DNA of 34,908 bases, from positions 1 through 34,908 of IMG/VR virus record IMGVR_UViG_3300045581_000270. One strand, 5' to 3'. This DNA is from a virus. The notes under the pieces are model-generated. The model saw only the letters and a list, made by a program, of their open reading frames with translations. It did no database searches and was not told where the DNA came from. Positions 20,212 through 28,848 of this stretch are shown piece after piece. A program made the translations under genes and the position numbers. Within the stretch, counting starts at the first letter, position 1. Each line of letters begins with the position of its first letter.

Positions 20212-20908
20212 TAGCGTGCTCCCACCAGTTGTCGCAGGTGCGTTGTCAGTGCCTCGCGGCTTTCGGCCGCCGTCAGCGGTTTTTCTTTTGCTGTCGGTAG
20301 CCACGGGGCAAAATCGCTCGCCCGCATCTGCGAACCAACAAACGCCGCCAGCAGTTCGCCGATTCGAGCGAGGATCATTTCTGCGCCTCTCCAGCCTATC
20401 GGCTCAACACAATCCAGAGCCTGTATTTCCCGCCACACCTGCGGCGTCAGCGAGTCAAGCAATCCATCCGCAGACGGAATGCCCGCCAGCATCGCCACAC
20501 GCCACGCCAGACGCCTCTCGGCGTCGCTCCTTAGTTTCCCACCGTCGCCTCGATGTCCTGCTGCGTGAAGCCGCTGAGACGCTGAGCGACGTTGACGATT
20601 CTTTCCACGATGTCGGCTCGTTTGCGGCCCAGAGCCTGAACGTCCTCCGCCTTGAAAATTGGCGTGCCTGAATCATCGCGGCAACAAGCCACCAGCAGGC
20701 GTTCCCGAAACTCCTGGACACGAGCTTCAATGCTCTTGCCGTCTTTCGTCGCGAACTGCCGCTCAAAGCGTGTCCGCTCGCCTGCGGTCATGCCCCAAAC
20801 TGGAATCACTGAGCCTTCGCCAAACTCAGGCAACAATACATCTTCCCGGACAATTTCGGTTGCCGGACTCGCTGCCAGAAACATATCACGATTCAGAATC
20901 TGTCGCAT
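20211..20908 (-). CDS. tail assembly chaperone, -1 frameshift fusion (GT-like), 232 aa
   Basis: The short chaperone (125 aa) and a downstream frame (107 aa after the shift, LRSDAERRLAWRVAMLAGIP...) join at GGGAAAC (20534-20540) by a -1 shift. The C-terminal part has the GT pattern (SLTPQVWREIQALDCVEPIG). Like lambda gpGT it should bind the tape measure and recruit tube subunits. The downstream frame lacks a good start of its own. It ends in TAATG at the tape measure start. Confidence 0.75.
20510..20540 (-). promoter_or_regulatory. programmed -1 ribosomal frameshift signal
   Basis: Slippery heptamer G GGA AAC in the correct phase (20534-20540), an 8-nt spacer that includes the zero-frame UAA, then a perfect stem GACGCC-GAGA-GGCGTC (20510-20525) with a GNRA-type loop. 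Lambda uses GGGAAAG at the same gene. Confidence 0.82.
20531..20908 (-). CDS. tail assembly chaperone, unshifted form (G-like), 125 aa
   Basis: It starts MRQILNRDMFLAASPATEIV at 20908 and contains PVWGMTAGERTRFERQF (36-52), a phrase typical of phage tail assembly chaperones. A helical C-terminus follows. The stop UAA lies one base after the slippery heptamer. The product is made in excess over the frameshifted form in lambda-like phages. It overlaps the previous gene by 23 bases. Confidence 0.72.
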   Translation of the reverse strand: MRQILNRDMFLAASPATEIVREDVLLPEFGEGSVIPVWGMTAGERTRFERQFATKDGKSIEARVQEFRERLLVACCRDDSGTPIFKAEDVQALGRKRADIVERIVNVAQRLSGFTQQDIEATVGN

Positions 20909-21260
20909 TGTCGCCCTCCACTGCGTTCGGCCCCGGTATGGGGTCGCCGTTGTCATCGTAACCAACCATTTCGCCGCGCCGGTAGGCCTCACGATCCCCC
21001 GGCTGAATGCCCTTTGCAAGCATTTCACGTGCCTGCAGTTTGCGTGCGCGGTTCTGCCGCCAGTCGCCGCACGCCTTTTCCGCCTCGTCGTCTACTGGCT
21101 CTGCATCGCAGTTGCCGACCAGTAATTGTGCCTCACGCGCGGTCACGTCAAGCACAGTGCCAACACGCCAGAACAGCACGCCGCCAGCCCGTTTTTCTAA
21201 GCCGTCGTGCACTGTTCCCGGCGGTGCATTAAGATCCGTGCGGATCAGCCTGATTTTCAT
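20886..21260 (-). CDS. hypothetical tail protein, 124 aa
   Basis: It starts MKIRLIRTDLNAPPGTVHDG at 21260, coupled by ATGA. It is beta-rich at the start, then a charged helix and an acidic tail. Between the tube and chaperone genes it may be a tail terminator or completion factor, by position only. Confidence 0.6.
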   Translation of the reverse strand: MKIRLIRTDLNAPPGTVHDGLEKRAGGVLFWRVGTVLDVTAREAQLLVGNCDAEPVDDEAEKACGDWRQNRARKLQAREMLAKGIQPGDREAYRRGEMVGYDDNGDPIPGPNAVEGDNATDSES

Positions 21261-21673
21261 GTGGTGTAACCCATCAGGCCGGTAAGTTTCAGACCAACGT
21301 CGGCCTTCAGTCCGTCGTTCATCGCGCCGGTGAACCCAAACGAAACGCCCGCACTCGTGAAAGTGCTGGTGGCTGGCGTTGCGTCGGTGAACGTGATGGA
21401 CCACACACAATCAGCAGGAGTCGTCAACAGGTCCGTAATTGCCTGATGCCCCGCAAGATCCACATCATAGAAGATGGTGAAATTGAAGTTCCCGCCCTCG
21501 GTGTAGCCGGTCTGGCTGTATTCTTTACCGGCACCGCTGGTGTCAATTGTGGTGGCGTCGTAGGTCTCCGATTCCGCCCCATCATGGCTGAATTCGGTAA
21601 TCTGCGCCACGGCCGTGAGGACACTGGCGATTGTCTGCTTAATGATCGTGCCTTTTACCTTCAGTTTTGCCAC
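21257..21673 (-). CDS. major tail tube protein, 138 aa
   Basis: It starts MAKLKVKGTIIKQTIASVLT at 21673. The protein has the beta-rich pattern of siphophage tube proteins: TAVAQITEFSHDGAESETYD, GGNFNFTIFYDVDLAGHQ and a C-terminal TFTSAGVSFGFTGAMNDGL. It polymerises around the tape measure. The length is typical of short tube proteins. Confidence 0.78.
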   Translation of the reverse strand: MAKLKVKGTIIKQTIASVLTAVAQITEFSHDGAESETYDATTIDTSGAGKEYSQTGYTEGGNFNFTIFYDVDLAGHQAITDLLTTPADCVWSITFTDATPATSTFTSAGVSFGFTGAMNDGLKADVGLKLTGLMGYTT

Positions 21674-21682
21674 GGCTGGCTC

Positions 21683-22204
21683 CTATCTGTGCGATCTTGC
21701 AAAAGAGGAAATAACTCGTGATGCCGCTGCCTGCATTGCGCCTCGTGCCGCCGCCTGCGATGCCAGTTGAACCTGCCTCGCAAACATTGGTTGCTGTGGC
21801 ACCATTCTGCCGCGGCTCGCTGGCGCTGTCGAGCGTCCGCGGTATGTTGTCGCCTGTCGTTGTCCAGTGCGAAATGAGCCGAGAACCCACCAATGAAACG
21901 TGCTGCCGTCAATGCCGATTCCGCCTGACGCACTGCGTTGCCGCTTGCGTTTCCGTGCTGGCTTGCCGACACCAACGCCGATTTTACCTGCCAGCATGTG
22001 TGGCGATTGTCGCCGCTCGAATCGGTAGCCAACATCTCGCCGCGCATCTGCCGCCTCTGGGGCAATGTGCGCCTTCATGGCATGGGCCACGGCTTGCATT
22101 CCTGCCCGCACCACGGCCACCTGCAGGGTGCCCAAGGCCATGCCGCGAAGGTCGGCCATCGCCCTTGTGGCGTCTGCCAAACCGTTGAGCGAAATGCTAA
22201 GCAT
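21683..22204 (-). CDS. HK97 gp10-like neck protein, 173 aa
   Basis: The ATG at 22204 starts MLSISLNGLADATRAMADLR, an amphipathic start with an early helix as in gp10-like neck proteins. An arginine-rich loop (GKPARKRKRQRSASG) and a beta end follow. It lies between capsid-side and tube genes, as expected. The match is by pattern. Confidence 0.6.
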   Translation of the reverse strand: MLSISLNGLADATRAMADLRGMALGTLQVAVVRAGMQAVAHAMKAHIAPEAADARRDVGYRFERRQSPHMLAGKIGVGVGKPARKRKRQRSASGGIGIDGSTFHWWVLGSFRTGQRQATTYRGRSTAPASRGRMVPQQPMFARQVQLASQAAARGAMQAAASRVISSFARSHR

Positions 22205-22622
22205 ATCGCATCTCCGTTCCCGACAAGTCAAATCCATTCGGCGTAACCAACTCGAACGCCGCGGCACCATCCTTGCGCGTGCGGATTCGGTAGGTCGTCC
22301 GCTGCGTGTCTGACCAGTCGAAACACGAAACGCCCATGCCCGGACTTTCAACGGTCCAAGTATAGGCTGTGCCGTTAATTCTGCGGGTGATGATGTCGCC
22401 GATTTGCGGCTGTCCGAAGGTGTAGGCGGCAACTGAGATGAGCCAGTCCACCGCCTCCACCACGGATTCCGCGTTTTCGTCGATGATCTGCTTTTGGCTC
22501 TGGCCCTGCACGGCGTCGCCAATTGTGATCGTCGTGGCTCCACGTGTCACCGTGACGGCGACACCCGCAGTGCGACGGATCATTTTCAGCCCGGCTGTGA
22601 TGGCAGACTCAAAAGCGGCCAC
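22197..22622 (-). CDS. head-tail connector-region protein, 141 aa, GTG start
   Basis: The GTG at 22622 lies two bases after the capsid stop; the long upstream frame shadows the capsid gene and is rejected. It is beta-rich, with ITIGDAVQGQSQKQIIDENA and an aromatic C-terminus. It is probably a neck protein by position. Confidence 0.6.
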   Translation of the reverse strand: MAAFESAITAGLKMIRRTAGVAVTVTRGATTITIGDAVQGQSQKQIIDENAESVVEAVDWLISVAAYTFGQPQIGDIITRRINGTAYTWTVESPGMGVSCFDWSDTQRTTYRIRTRKDGAAAFELVTPNGFDLSGTEMRYA

Positions 22623-22624
22623 AA

Positions 22625-23560
22625 TCAGGTCTCCAGCGCTTCGGTGCTGAGGAGGTGATCGGTGACGATAATCGGAATACCAAACGCATCCTGTGGGAAC
22701 GGAGCCGGTGCCCCGGTTGGATTGGTTGCAGTTCGGCTCTGCTGAAGCTGCTTCAGGCTGCGTCGGTTCATGACGAGAATTGACGGCTGCGAGGCGACCG
22801 GAAACTCTGCCAGCAGGCTGCTGATGAGGTCGTCGGTCAATCCCTTGCCGCTGTCTTCCGTCAGATTGGCAATTCGACCGACGGAATACTTTCCGCCCAT
22901 CTGCAGGGCGACCCAAACGCTGGCCGGGGTCCAGTAGGCCGGGTAAAACCCGGTGCTGCCAGCAACACGCTGAACGGTCGTTTCGCCGAGGTCGATGGTG
23001 TCTTTCGTCACCATTGCAACATCGTCAACACCGAGGCGCACAGCGTAGACGCTGGAGGCTGTCGCTGCGGTTGTGCCGCCTGCGTCAATCACCATGTCGT
23101 CGGCCAAAGCGTCAAGGAAGGTGCTGTTCATGAAACCCGAGAACCCGGCAGCATCGCCGCCAGTGCCCGTGCCGTAAAAGACCTGCTTTTCGAGTTTTGC
23201 CAGCATTGCCTGCAGGTGACGTGCACCTTCGCGGGCAATGTAGGCTTCCGGTCCACCGTCGCGCCATGCGTCGGCCACGGCCATGTCAACGGCAAAGGAG
23301 AAATCGGCGATCTTCAGGCTGACAGACACCACGGTGTCTTCGCTGTGATCGTTTTCGCGTCCGTCGTTCTCGGAGCGAAAGCCGACAACAGGGCTGCCCG
23401 TGTATTTGTTGTACTTGTGCGTTGTCCCGCCGTCAGCAGGGCTGATGCGGGGCATGCGCCCAACGGTGGGAGCAGCCAGCAAAAGGTCACTGGTGTTTGT
23501 GCGTGCGACATCGAGAGCGTCCGCCACGAAGTCGGCAATGGCTACGTAATCATTGGCCAC
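22625..23560 (-). CDS. major capsid protein, 311 aa
   Basis: It starts at GTG 23560, behind AAGGAGG. The sequence fits an HK97-fold capsid protein: an N-terminal arm, an E-loop-like stretch (YTGSPVVGFRSENDGRENDH), a spine helix (YIAREGARHLQAMLAKLEKQ), VFYGTGTGGDAAGFSGFM and a C-terminal P-domain (SILVMNRRSLKQLQQ... IPIIVTDHLL). It follows the protease gene. No strict motif exists, but the features and order are convincing. Confidence 0.82.
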   Translation of the reverse strand: MANDYVAIADFVADALDVARTNTSDLLLAAPTVGRMPRISPADGGTTHKYNKYTGSPVVGFRSENDGRENDHSEDTVVSVSLKIADFSFAVDMAVADAWRDGGPEAYIAREGARHLQAMLAKLEKQVFYGTGTGGDAAGFSGFMNSTFLDALADDMVIDAGGTTAATASSVYAVRLGVDDVAMVTKDTIDLGETTVQRVAGSTGFYPAYWTPASVWVALQMGGKYSVGRIANLTEDSGKGLTDDLISSLLAEFPVASQPSILVMNRRSLKQLQQSRTATNPTGAPAPFPQDAFGIPIIVTDHLLSTEALET

Positions 23561-23573
23561 AGTCTAGGCCTCC

Positions 23574-24701
23574 TTAGTTGCTGGCCGCGACAGGGCGGCC
23601 ATTGATGTTGATCCTGCCCAGCATTCCGGCTCGCAGGCTCGGTGCCTGCTGCTTCTGGGTTGTTTCGTGCGAGCCAAACGCAGCAGGCTCTTTTTCGCCG
23701 AGGTCAATTGCGGCCAGCTTGGCGCTCAATTCTGCAATCTTCGCGTCTCGGTCGCTGAGTTCGCGCCGCAACTCTGCAATCAGCAGATCCTGACATTCGG
23801 CGTAGGTCTTGCCGTCTGCGAACCACTCGCCACCCTTCGCGCCAAACGCAGCGATGAAACGCTTGCATTCAGCGGCGAAGTCTTCGCGCGTTGGTTGCGG
23901 ATCGGCCGGGGGCTGTGATTCTGCCACTGGCTGTTCCTTTTTGATCTTGAGGTTGTGGCGAGACAGAAACCGCTGCACAGCAGCCGCCACGCGCTGCGGA
24001 TCAGCATCGAGCAAACAAGGCTTTGGGGCTGCCGAGGACAAGCCCAAAGCGTATTCCATGAGGGCATCAGCCTCTTCAGCAATCTGCTGCCCGCGGCGAA
24101 ACAGGCCGTCGGGATTGGCTGCAGGACTATCCACCACGTCCGCGGCCCGCAGGCTGCTCATGCGTGCGTGTGGATAGTTGCTGCGGTTGAGTTCGTCGGG
24201 ACTCACAAACCGGCCGTTTGCAGTGTTCTCAGCGGTTTCGCGGTCGATGGCGCCACTGTCCACATCGAACACAATGGAAACACCAAAATCCTCCGGAGCA
24301 TCCTCGGCCAAGGTCATCACGTAGTCTGCCAAATTGCCGTCCGGAGTTTTGGTTGCGGCCTCAGCGAAATGCAGATCAGCCAGCACCCGATCCCCGCTCA
24401 ATCGTGCATTGTCCACCTTGCCAAGGTAATTGCCAAGGCCGTCGCTGCTCATACCGGGATGAGTGAAACGGGCCTTAAGCCCTTCGCTGCGTGCATTGAT
24501 AGCGTCCGCGGTTTGCTGCAGAAATGCAGCGTCTACCCACATTTCGTGACCCAATGCTTCCCCGCGAGTAATCACGGAAACGCCTGAAATCATGCCGTGC
24601 CCAAATCGCCCGCCGGTGCGGTCAACGCGGTCGGCACCTTTGGCCACCTTTGCACGAAAGTGCTTCAGCGGTGCCGCCAAAATCTCACTGGTCGTTGTCA
24701 T
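23574..24701 (-). CDS. prohead protease-like protein with scaffold-like C-terminus, 375 aa
   Basis: The N-terminal domain (about 30-215) has ARFTHPGMSSDGLGNYLGKV (His81) and EDFGVSIVFDVD (Ser142), candidate catalytic residues of a phage maturation protease. The C-terminal part (about 215-375) is helical and charged, with a heptad region (LIAELRRELSDRDAKIAELS) like a delta/scaffold domain. A protease-scaffold fusion saves a separate scaffold gene. The start at 24701 lies in the acidic-tail codons of the portal gene. Confidence 0.7.
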   Translation of the reverse strand: MTTTSEILAAPLKHFRAKVAKGADRVDRTGGRFGHGMISGVSVITRGEALGHEMWVDAAFLQQTADAINARSEGLKARFTHPGMSSDGLGNYLGKVDNARLSGDRVLADLHFAEAATKTPDGNLADYVMTLAEDAPEDFGVSIVFDVDSGAIDRETAENTANGRFVSPDELNRSNYPHARMSSLRAADVVDSPAANPDGLFRRGQQIAEEADALMEYALGLSSAAPKPCLLDADPQRVAAAVQRFLSRHNLKIKKEQPVAESQPPADPQPTREDFAAECKRFIAAFGAKGGEWFADGKTYAECQDLLIAELRRELSDRDAKIAELSAKLAAIDLGEKEPAAFGSHETTQKQQAPSLRAGMLGRININGRPVAASN

Positions 24702-26118
24702 CGTCGTCCTCGCTGTCGTCTTCGTCCTCGATGTCAATTGGCGTCGCCGTCGTCGGTGTCGCTGCGGCCATTGCATAGTCCAGCGTTACCCCGCGGCTGC
24801 GTGCGTATTCCTGCGCTCGCGCAATCGCGTCGATGTTTTCCTCAAACTCACCTCGCCCCGCTTCTTTGCAAATGCGATATGGGTTGTCCAGGCCGGCCCG
24901 AATTGCGTCCACGTTACCGCGGATCTCTTTGGCTGGGTCCCACCACGGCATCCCGCGGTGAACCCACTCGAATGCCAGATCGCTGATTGTCAGGCCAGCA
25001 GGAACCTGCAAGGCCCCGGAAATAATCCAGCCTTGATAAAGCCAGACGGTGATCTTGCGAAGAAATTCCGCCACGTCGTCCCGCTTGCTCTGACAGCTTC
25101 GATCATACAGCAGCCACGCCGCTCGGGAGCCGAAAAAGTTGGTGTGTGACTCGTCGTAAAAATTGAATGGCAGATCGAGCGACTTCAGGGCAATCGCAAG
25201 CACCACGCCGATGAATTCGCGGGTGTTGCTTCCGGGGTTGTCGGTCTTCAAAAATTCGGCCTTGTCGCCGGGGTCCAGATCGAGCTGCACTGGCCCTTTG
25301 CCGAAATCGACCTGATAGCCGTTTGCATCCGTTCCGCTCGCCATGCCCACGGAATCTTGAGCGTCGCGATAAAAAACCAGCGCAAACAACTGCTCAACCT
25401 TCATCTTCGCCAATGCGTAGTCGATGCCTTCGTACACATCGCGAAAACTGTTGATCGCCGCAGCCAGTGGGCTGATGCCTCGCACCTGGTCGAATCGCTC
25501 AAAATAACCATGCTGTACAATGCGGCTTGCTGCCACGTTGCGGGCAAACTCAAAGCGGCCATTGCCTACACGATTCCAAATTGCCGCCTCGGCAAGCCCA
25601 CCAGCCCGGTTTACGCGGATTCCGTTAATCCACTGAGAACCCTCTGCAGTCTCCACGTCTTCCGGCTGGCGAATGCGGTCAGCCTCAAGTGCCTGCAATT
25701 GCAGCGATTGCAGCTTGAGGGCAAATACGTCGCCGTCTTTCGTCCGGCACGCCTCGAACAGGCGAAGCATCTTGCGAAATGAAAACCGCCCAGCCGCGTC
25801 GCAGTTTTGCGGTCGCTGCCATTCGGTCATCAGCGTTTCAATTTGAGCGTCTAACGCAGCGTTTCCCGTTCGGCTTTGAAAATCGAACATGGAAACGTAG
25901 TCAAGATGCTTCCGAATTGCCCAGGCAACCAACGCAAAATTGCGGCTGAGGTCTCTGGCTGCTCCCAGCATCTTGTGCCGGTCGCCGTTTTTAAGCTCGT
26001 CGTCCTCGTGCTTCAAAATCGAACTGACAGCCTTTCGCTTGCCGTTCGTGCGAATGGCGTCGTAGCCCGACTGAAACATGCCCGCCATGCGGTTCCGCAG
26101 CGATTGGAGAGTGCTCAT
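24685..26118 (-). CDS. portal protein (lambda-type), 477 aa
   Basis: The ATG at 26118 (MSTLQSLRNRMAGMFQSGYD) overlaps the gpW-like stop (ATGA). The body has the lambda-B-like portal pattern: NFALVAWAIRKHLDYVSMFD, then LQALEADRIRQPEDVE and the RIVQHGYFERFDQVRGISPL stretch. The end is acidic (EDEDDSEDDDDNDQ). The dodecameric ring is the gate for DNA packaging. Confidence 0.9.
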   Translation of the reverse strand: MSTLQSLRNRMAGMFQSGYDAIRTNGKRKAVSSILKHEDDELKNGDRHKMLGAARDLSRNFALVAWAIRKHLDYVSMFDFQSRTGNAALDAQIETLMTEWQRPQNCDAAGRFSFRKMLRLFEACRTKDGDVFALKLQSLQLQALEADRIRQPEDVETAEGSQWINGIRVNRAGGLAEAAIWNRVGNGRFEFARNVAASRIVQHGYFERFDQVRGISPLAAAINSFRDVYEGIDYALAKMKVEQLFALVFYRDAQDSVGMASGTDANGYQVDFGKGPVQLDLDPGDKAEFLKTDNPGSNTREFIGVVLAIALKSLDLPFNFYDESHTNFFGSRAAWLLYDRSCQSKRDDVAEFLRKITVWLYQGWIISGALQVPAGLTISDLAFEWVHRGMPWWDPAKEIRGNVDAIRAGLDNPYRICKEAGRGEFEENIDAIARAQEYARSRGVTLDYAMAAATPTTATPIDIEDEDDSEDDDDNDQ

Positions 26119-26336
26119 TGAAAGCCCCCCAAATACACCTGAGCTGCTCGCGGTCGCCGTTTGGGCTGCCCGGTGCACTGCGCGATTTGCTCGTTGATCC
26201 GGTTCAGAACCGACTGCCGCTCAGCGATGCTGGCGAAAGTCGTGCTCTGGCCGTCAACAGAAATCGACATAACGCCGGTGGAAATCGCTTCCTCCAAGGC
26301 GTCGCGTCGTGCTTTTAATGTGGCAAGATCGGTCAT
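26115..26336 (-). CDS. gpW-like head-tail connector, 73 aa
   Basis: The sequence MTDLATLKARRDALEEAIST, VMSISVDGQSTTFASIAERQ and the basic end (KRRPRAAQVYLGGF) follow the order of lambda gpW: a helix, a beta hairpin, a helix and a short tail. gpW closes the portal after packaging. A TTG at 26390 could extend it with a CxxC stretch, but that is not favoured. Confidence 0.75.
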   Translation of the reverse strand: MTDLATLKARRDALEEAISTGVMSISVDGQSTTFASIAERQSVLNRINEQIAQCTGQPKRRPRAAQVYLGGFQ

Positions 26337-26396
26337 GCTGCAGACGATAAACCGCCGCCGCGACGCCTCGCAAGTGCCACATTTCGCCAAGCGAAA

Positions 26397-26687
26397 TCAT
26401 TCCACGGCGTTTTCTCGCCGGATCACGCGGTAACGCTGGCCGCAACCTTTGCACGTGCAATATTGCCAGCGAATGCGGTTGAATGGCCGGCCGTCCTTTG
26501 ACAGTCCGGAAATCTGCCGCGTCAGGCTGCCCTCGTAGCCGTCCCGATCGGTGGACTTGCACCGAGGACACGCCGCCGGAACCTCCTCGACTACCTCATC
26601 AGCCACGCGGCCCGCAGATTGCTCTTGAGTCTGTGCCGCCGCTGGGGCCTGCCACTGGCTGCTGCTGGTCTTTCGAAATCTCGTCAT
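26397..26687 (-). CDS. zinc-ribbon protein between terminase and connector, 96 aa
   Basis: CPRCKSTDRDGYEG (40-53) and YCTCKGCGQRYRVIRR (76-91) form a four-Cys zinc ribbon typical of transcription-factor or DNA-binding small proteins. It overlaps the terminase stop (ATGA) and precedes the gpW-like gene. Its role is unknown; it may help packaging or late gene control. Confidence 0.65.
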   Translation of the reverse strand: MTRFRKTSSSQWQAPAAAQTQEQSAGRVADEVVEEVPAACPRCKSTDRDGYEGSLTRQISGLSKDGRPFNRIRWQYCTCKGCGQRYRVIRRENAVE

Positions 26688-28768
26688 AGGTAACTTACTC
26701 TCTTTCTGCTCGCCTGCCGCGTCAGCGGCCCTCCCACAATCCGGCTGAAGTGTACCTTCGCACCTATCGAAACTGCAACAATCGCCCCACAGGTCGTATC
26801 GAACCAGTGGTTATCCGGGCTGCCTGGCATCTGCTTCCACTCAAGAATCGTGCCATGCGGCCCGGTCGTTTCGGTGCAATACTCGGACGCCGCCAAATGC
26901 TCGCAATATCGGCGATGATCGCCCTTCGGCAGCTCAACAGATCCGGCCCGCCCGCTGTCGGTGCTTAGCCTGCGATGCAAAAATGTCTTCAAAGCGTTTG
27001 TGTCGTCAAAGACGTTGCGAAACCCTTTGGCAGAGGGGTCTGGCTTCATTGTCCACGGAATCGCCGCATCCTGACTGCGGATCTCACCTGGGCTTTTGCT
27101 GCGCTGCATGATCGGCACGTCACCAGCTTTGACGCCTCGCCCAAACAGCGTAAAGAGCCTGCCGCCGTGCTGGTTGTTTTTGATTGCTGACCGAACTGCC
27201 CCGACCTGATAGCCGCCGTCAATCAAGCCGATATCAAATGGCAATGCCACCCCGTCGGCCCGCTCCCATGTTCGTTCTGTCAGATCCTTCAGCAAAGCCT
27301 CAAGTGCCGCCTGAATCGCCTTTTCCTCGCTCAATCCACGGTGAACCTGCTGAATCGACAGCTTAACCGAGCGATACTCAAACGAGTTGTTTTTCTGCTG
27401 TGGGTAGGTGCCGTAGATGGGATAGATCCGGAAATCCGGCGTGACTCCCACTGCGGTCCAATACAGCAGCCGCTTTTGCACGTCGATATGAAATCCCACC
27501 GTGCAAACATCCGGCGGAAACTTCTTCCACGTGCCAACACGGTCGCGGTTGATTTCACCCGCCGTCAGAAACCCGGTGCCGTGATTTGCCCGCAATGGCT
27601 GATTCTGGCACTCGGACGCAAACACATCCTCGCCGTCGTCGATCAGAATATTGTAGGCGTGCTGAATCGCTGAATACTCGCCCCGGGAATAGCACTGTTC
27701 CCACGTCGCCAATGCCCCCGCGTCTGCTCGTTCGCGATTTGCCAAATAGTGCTGGTTGCTCGCCTCGATTGCCCGCTTGCGGTCGTGTGGGTCTTCGGGG
27801 TTGTAGTTTCGGCGAAGGTCCGCGTATTCCGTCAGCCAAAACGTCTCGTGATTGTCGCTGAATCGCTTCAGCATCGGGATGCGCAAGCCTTCCCACTCCG
27901 GATGCTTTTGGTGGTCTGCCAACTGGTCCACGGCGTCGTCTTCAATAATGACCGTGGCATTCATAATGGCCGCGATTTGCTCGTTATGACCACCGAGGCG
28001 CAGCACACCCTTTCGAATCAGATCAAGCCGCTTCGTGCACTGCGCCGGACTCATGGCGCTAACGTCGGTCTGCGGGTCGTCAATTATCACAAAGTCAGGC
28101 CGCTGCTTCGTGCCATCCGGCCGCTTATGTGCCATGCCGCGAATTCGACCCGTGAGGCCACGGGCAAGCACAATAGCGCCGCTCGATTCTGTCCAGTTGC
28201 CGGAGTCGTCCTGAATCGACGGCAGCACCAGCGTATCCTGCCCCCATACGATAAATGTCGGCTTTCCGTTGTATGTCTGGCTGCGTGCTCGCTGTGCCTT
28301 GTTTTCCAGATGCAAAACCGGCCGACAAACTTCCGGAAAGTCATCGTGCAACAGGTCATTGGTCATCAGTTCGGTTTTGATGGACTCGATATTGTCTTTC
28401 GCGGCGTGCTCGTCTGCCCCGATAATTGGGATAAACTTTCGGTGCCCATACAGCACCGCCCACAGTGCGGCATTTTCACTGATGGTCGTCTTGCCAAACC
28501 CGCGGGGGAACAGGTTGAGCACACGGGCGCCGCCGTCGAGGATTGCCAATTGCATTCGCAGGATGGCGCCTTTTTGATCGTCGCTGAATTCGCTAAGGCC
28601 GGTCGTCTCGGGGAAATACTGGCGAAGAAATTCGAGCAGGTCTGTTCGGCAGTAGTTGCGACGGTCTGGATTGACTGGAGCCGGGATCTCGCCCACCTCC
28701 ATTAGCTTCCTGTGCTGCTCCGCCTGCCAGCGATCTTGCTTTGTGCTGGTCTGTCTCGGGTCACTCAT
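26684..28768 (-). CDS. large terminase subunit, 694 aa
   Basis: It powers and cuts packaged DNA. The ATPase has Walker A FPRGFGKT (87-94), Walker B DFVIIDD (225-231) and GLTGRIRGM (204-212). The nuclease half has acidic residues in VGFHIDVQ (D429) and FDIGLIDGGYQ (D517) and a conserved NHWFDTTCGA near the end. No separate small terminase gene is seen in the window. It is longer than typical terL (about 450-600 aa). Confidence 0.9.
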   Translation of the reverse strand: MSDPRQTSTKQDRWQAEQHRKLMEVGEIPAPVNPDRRNYCRTDLLEFLRQYFPETTGLSEFSDDQKGAILRMQLAILDGGARVLNLFPRGFGKTTISENAALWAVLYGHRKFIPIIGADEHAAKDNIESIKTELMTNDLLHDDFPEVCRPVLHLENKAQRARSQTYNGKPTFIVWGQDTLVLPSIQDDSGNWTESSGAIVLARGLTGRIRGMAHKRPDGTKQRPDFVIIDDPQTDVSAMSPAQCTKRLDLIRKGVLRLGGHNEQIAAIMNATVIIEDDAVDQLADHQKHPEWEGLRIPMLKRFSDNHETFWLTEYADLRRNYNPEDPHDRKRAIEASNQHYLANRERADAGALATWEQCYSRGEYSAIQHAYNILIDDGEDVFASECQNQPLRANHGTGFLTAGEINRDRVGTWKKFPPDVCTVGFHIDVQKRLLYWTAVGVTPDFRIYPIYGTYPQQKNNSFEYRSVKLSIQQVHRGLSEEKAIQAALEALLKDLTERTWERADGVALPFDIGLIDGGYQVGAVRSAIKNNQHGGRLFTLFGRGVKAGDVPIMQRSKSPGEIRSQDAAIPWTMKPDPSAKGFRNVFDDTNALKTFLHRRLSTDSGRAGSVELPKGDHRRYCEHLAASEYCTETTGPHGTILEWKQMPGSPDNHWFDTTCGAIVAVSIGAKVHFSRIVGGPLTRQASRKRVSYL

Positions 28769-28848
28769 GCGATTTTGCCACCCGGTAAATACAGTAACAG
28801 CGTTTTTGGGCGAAGAGTGCGGTTTTCCCTCTGTTTTTTAGGAAGTAC

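Noticed and set aside
17935-20304. Longer tape measure start at 20304
   Set aside because: The first 31 residues are low-complexity and overlap the chaperone; ATG 20211 has a TAATG junction and a typical N-terminus.
22197-22916. Long upstream extension of the 141-aa connector-region gene
   Set aside because: The extra N-terminus overlaps the capsid gene and is Arg/Gln/Ser-rich; GTG 22622 just after the capsid stop fits better.
27749-28705. 318-residue plus-strand frame opposite the terminase
   Set aside because: Antisense of conserved terminase motifs, no family features or start signal.
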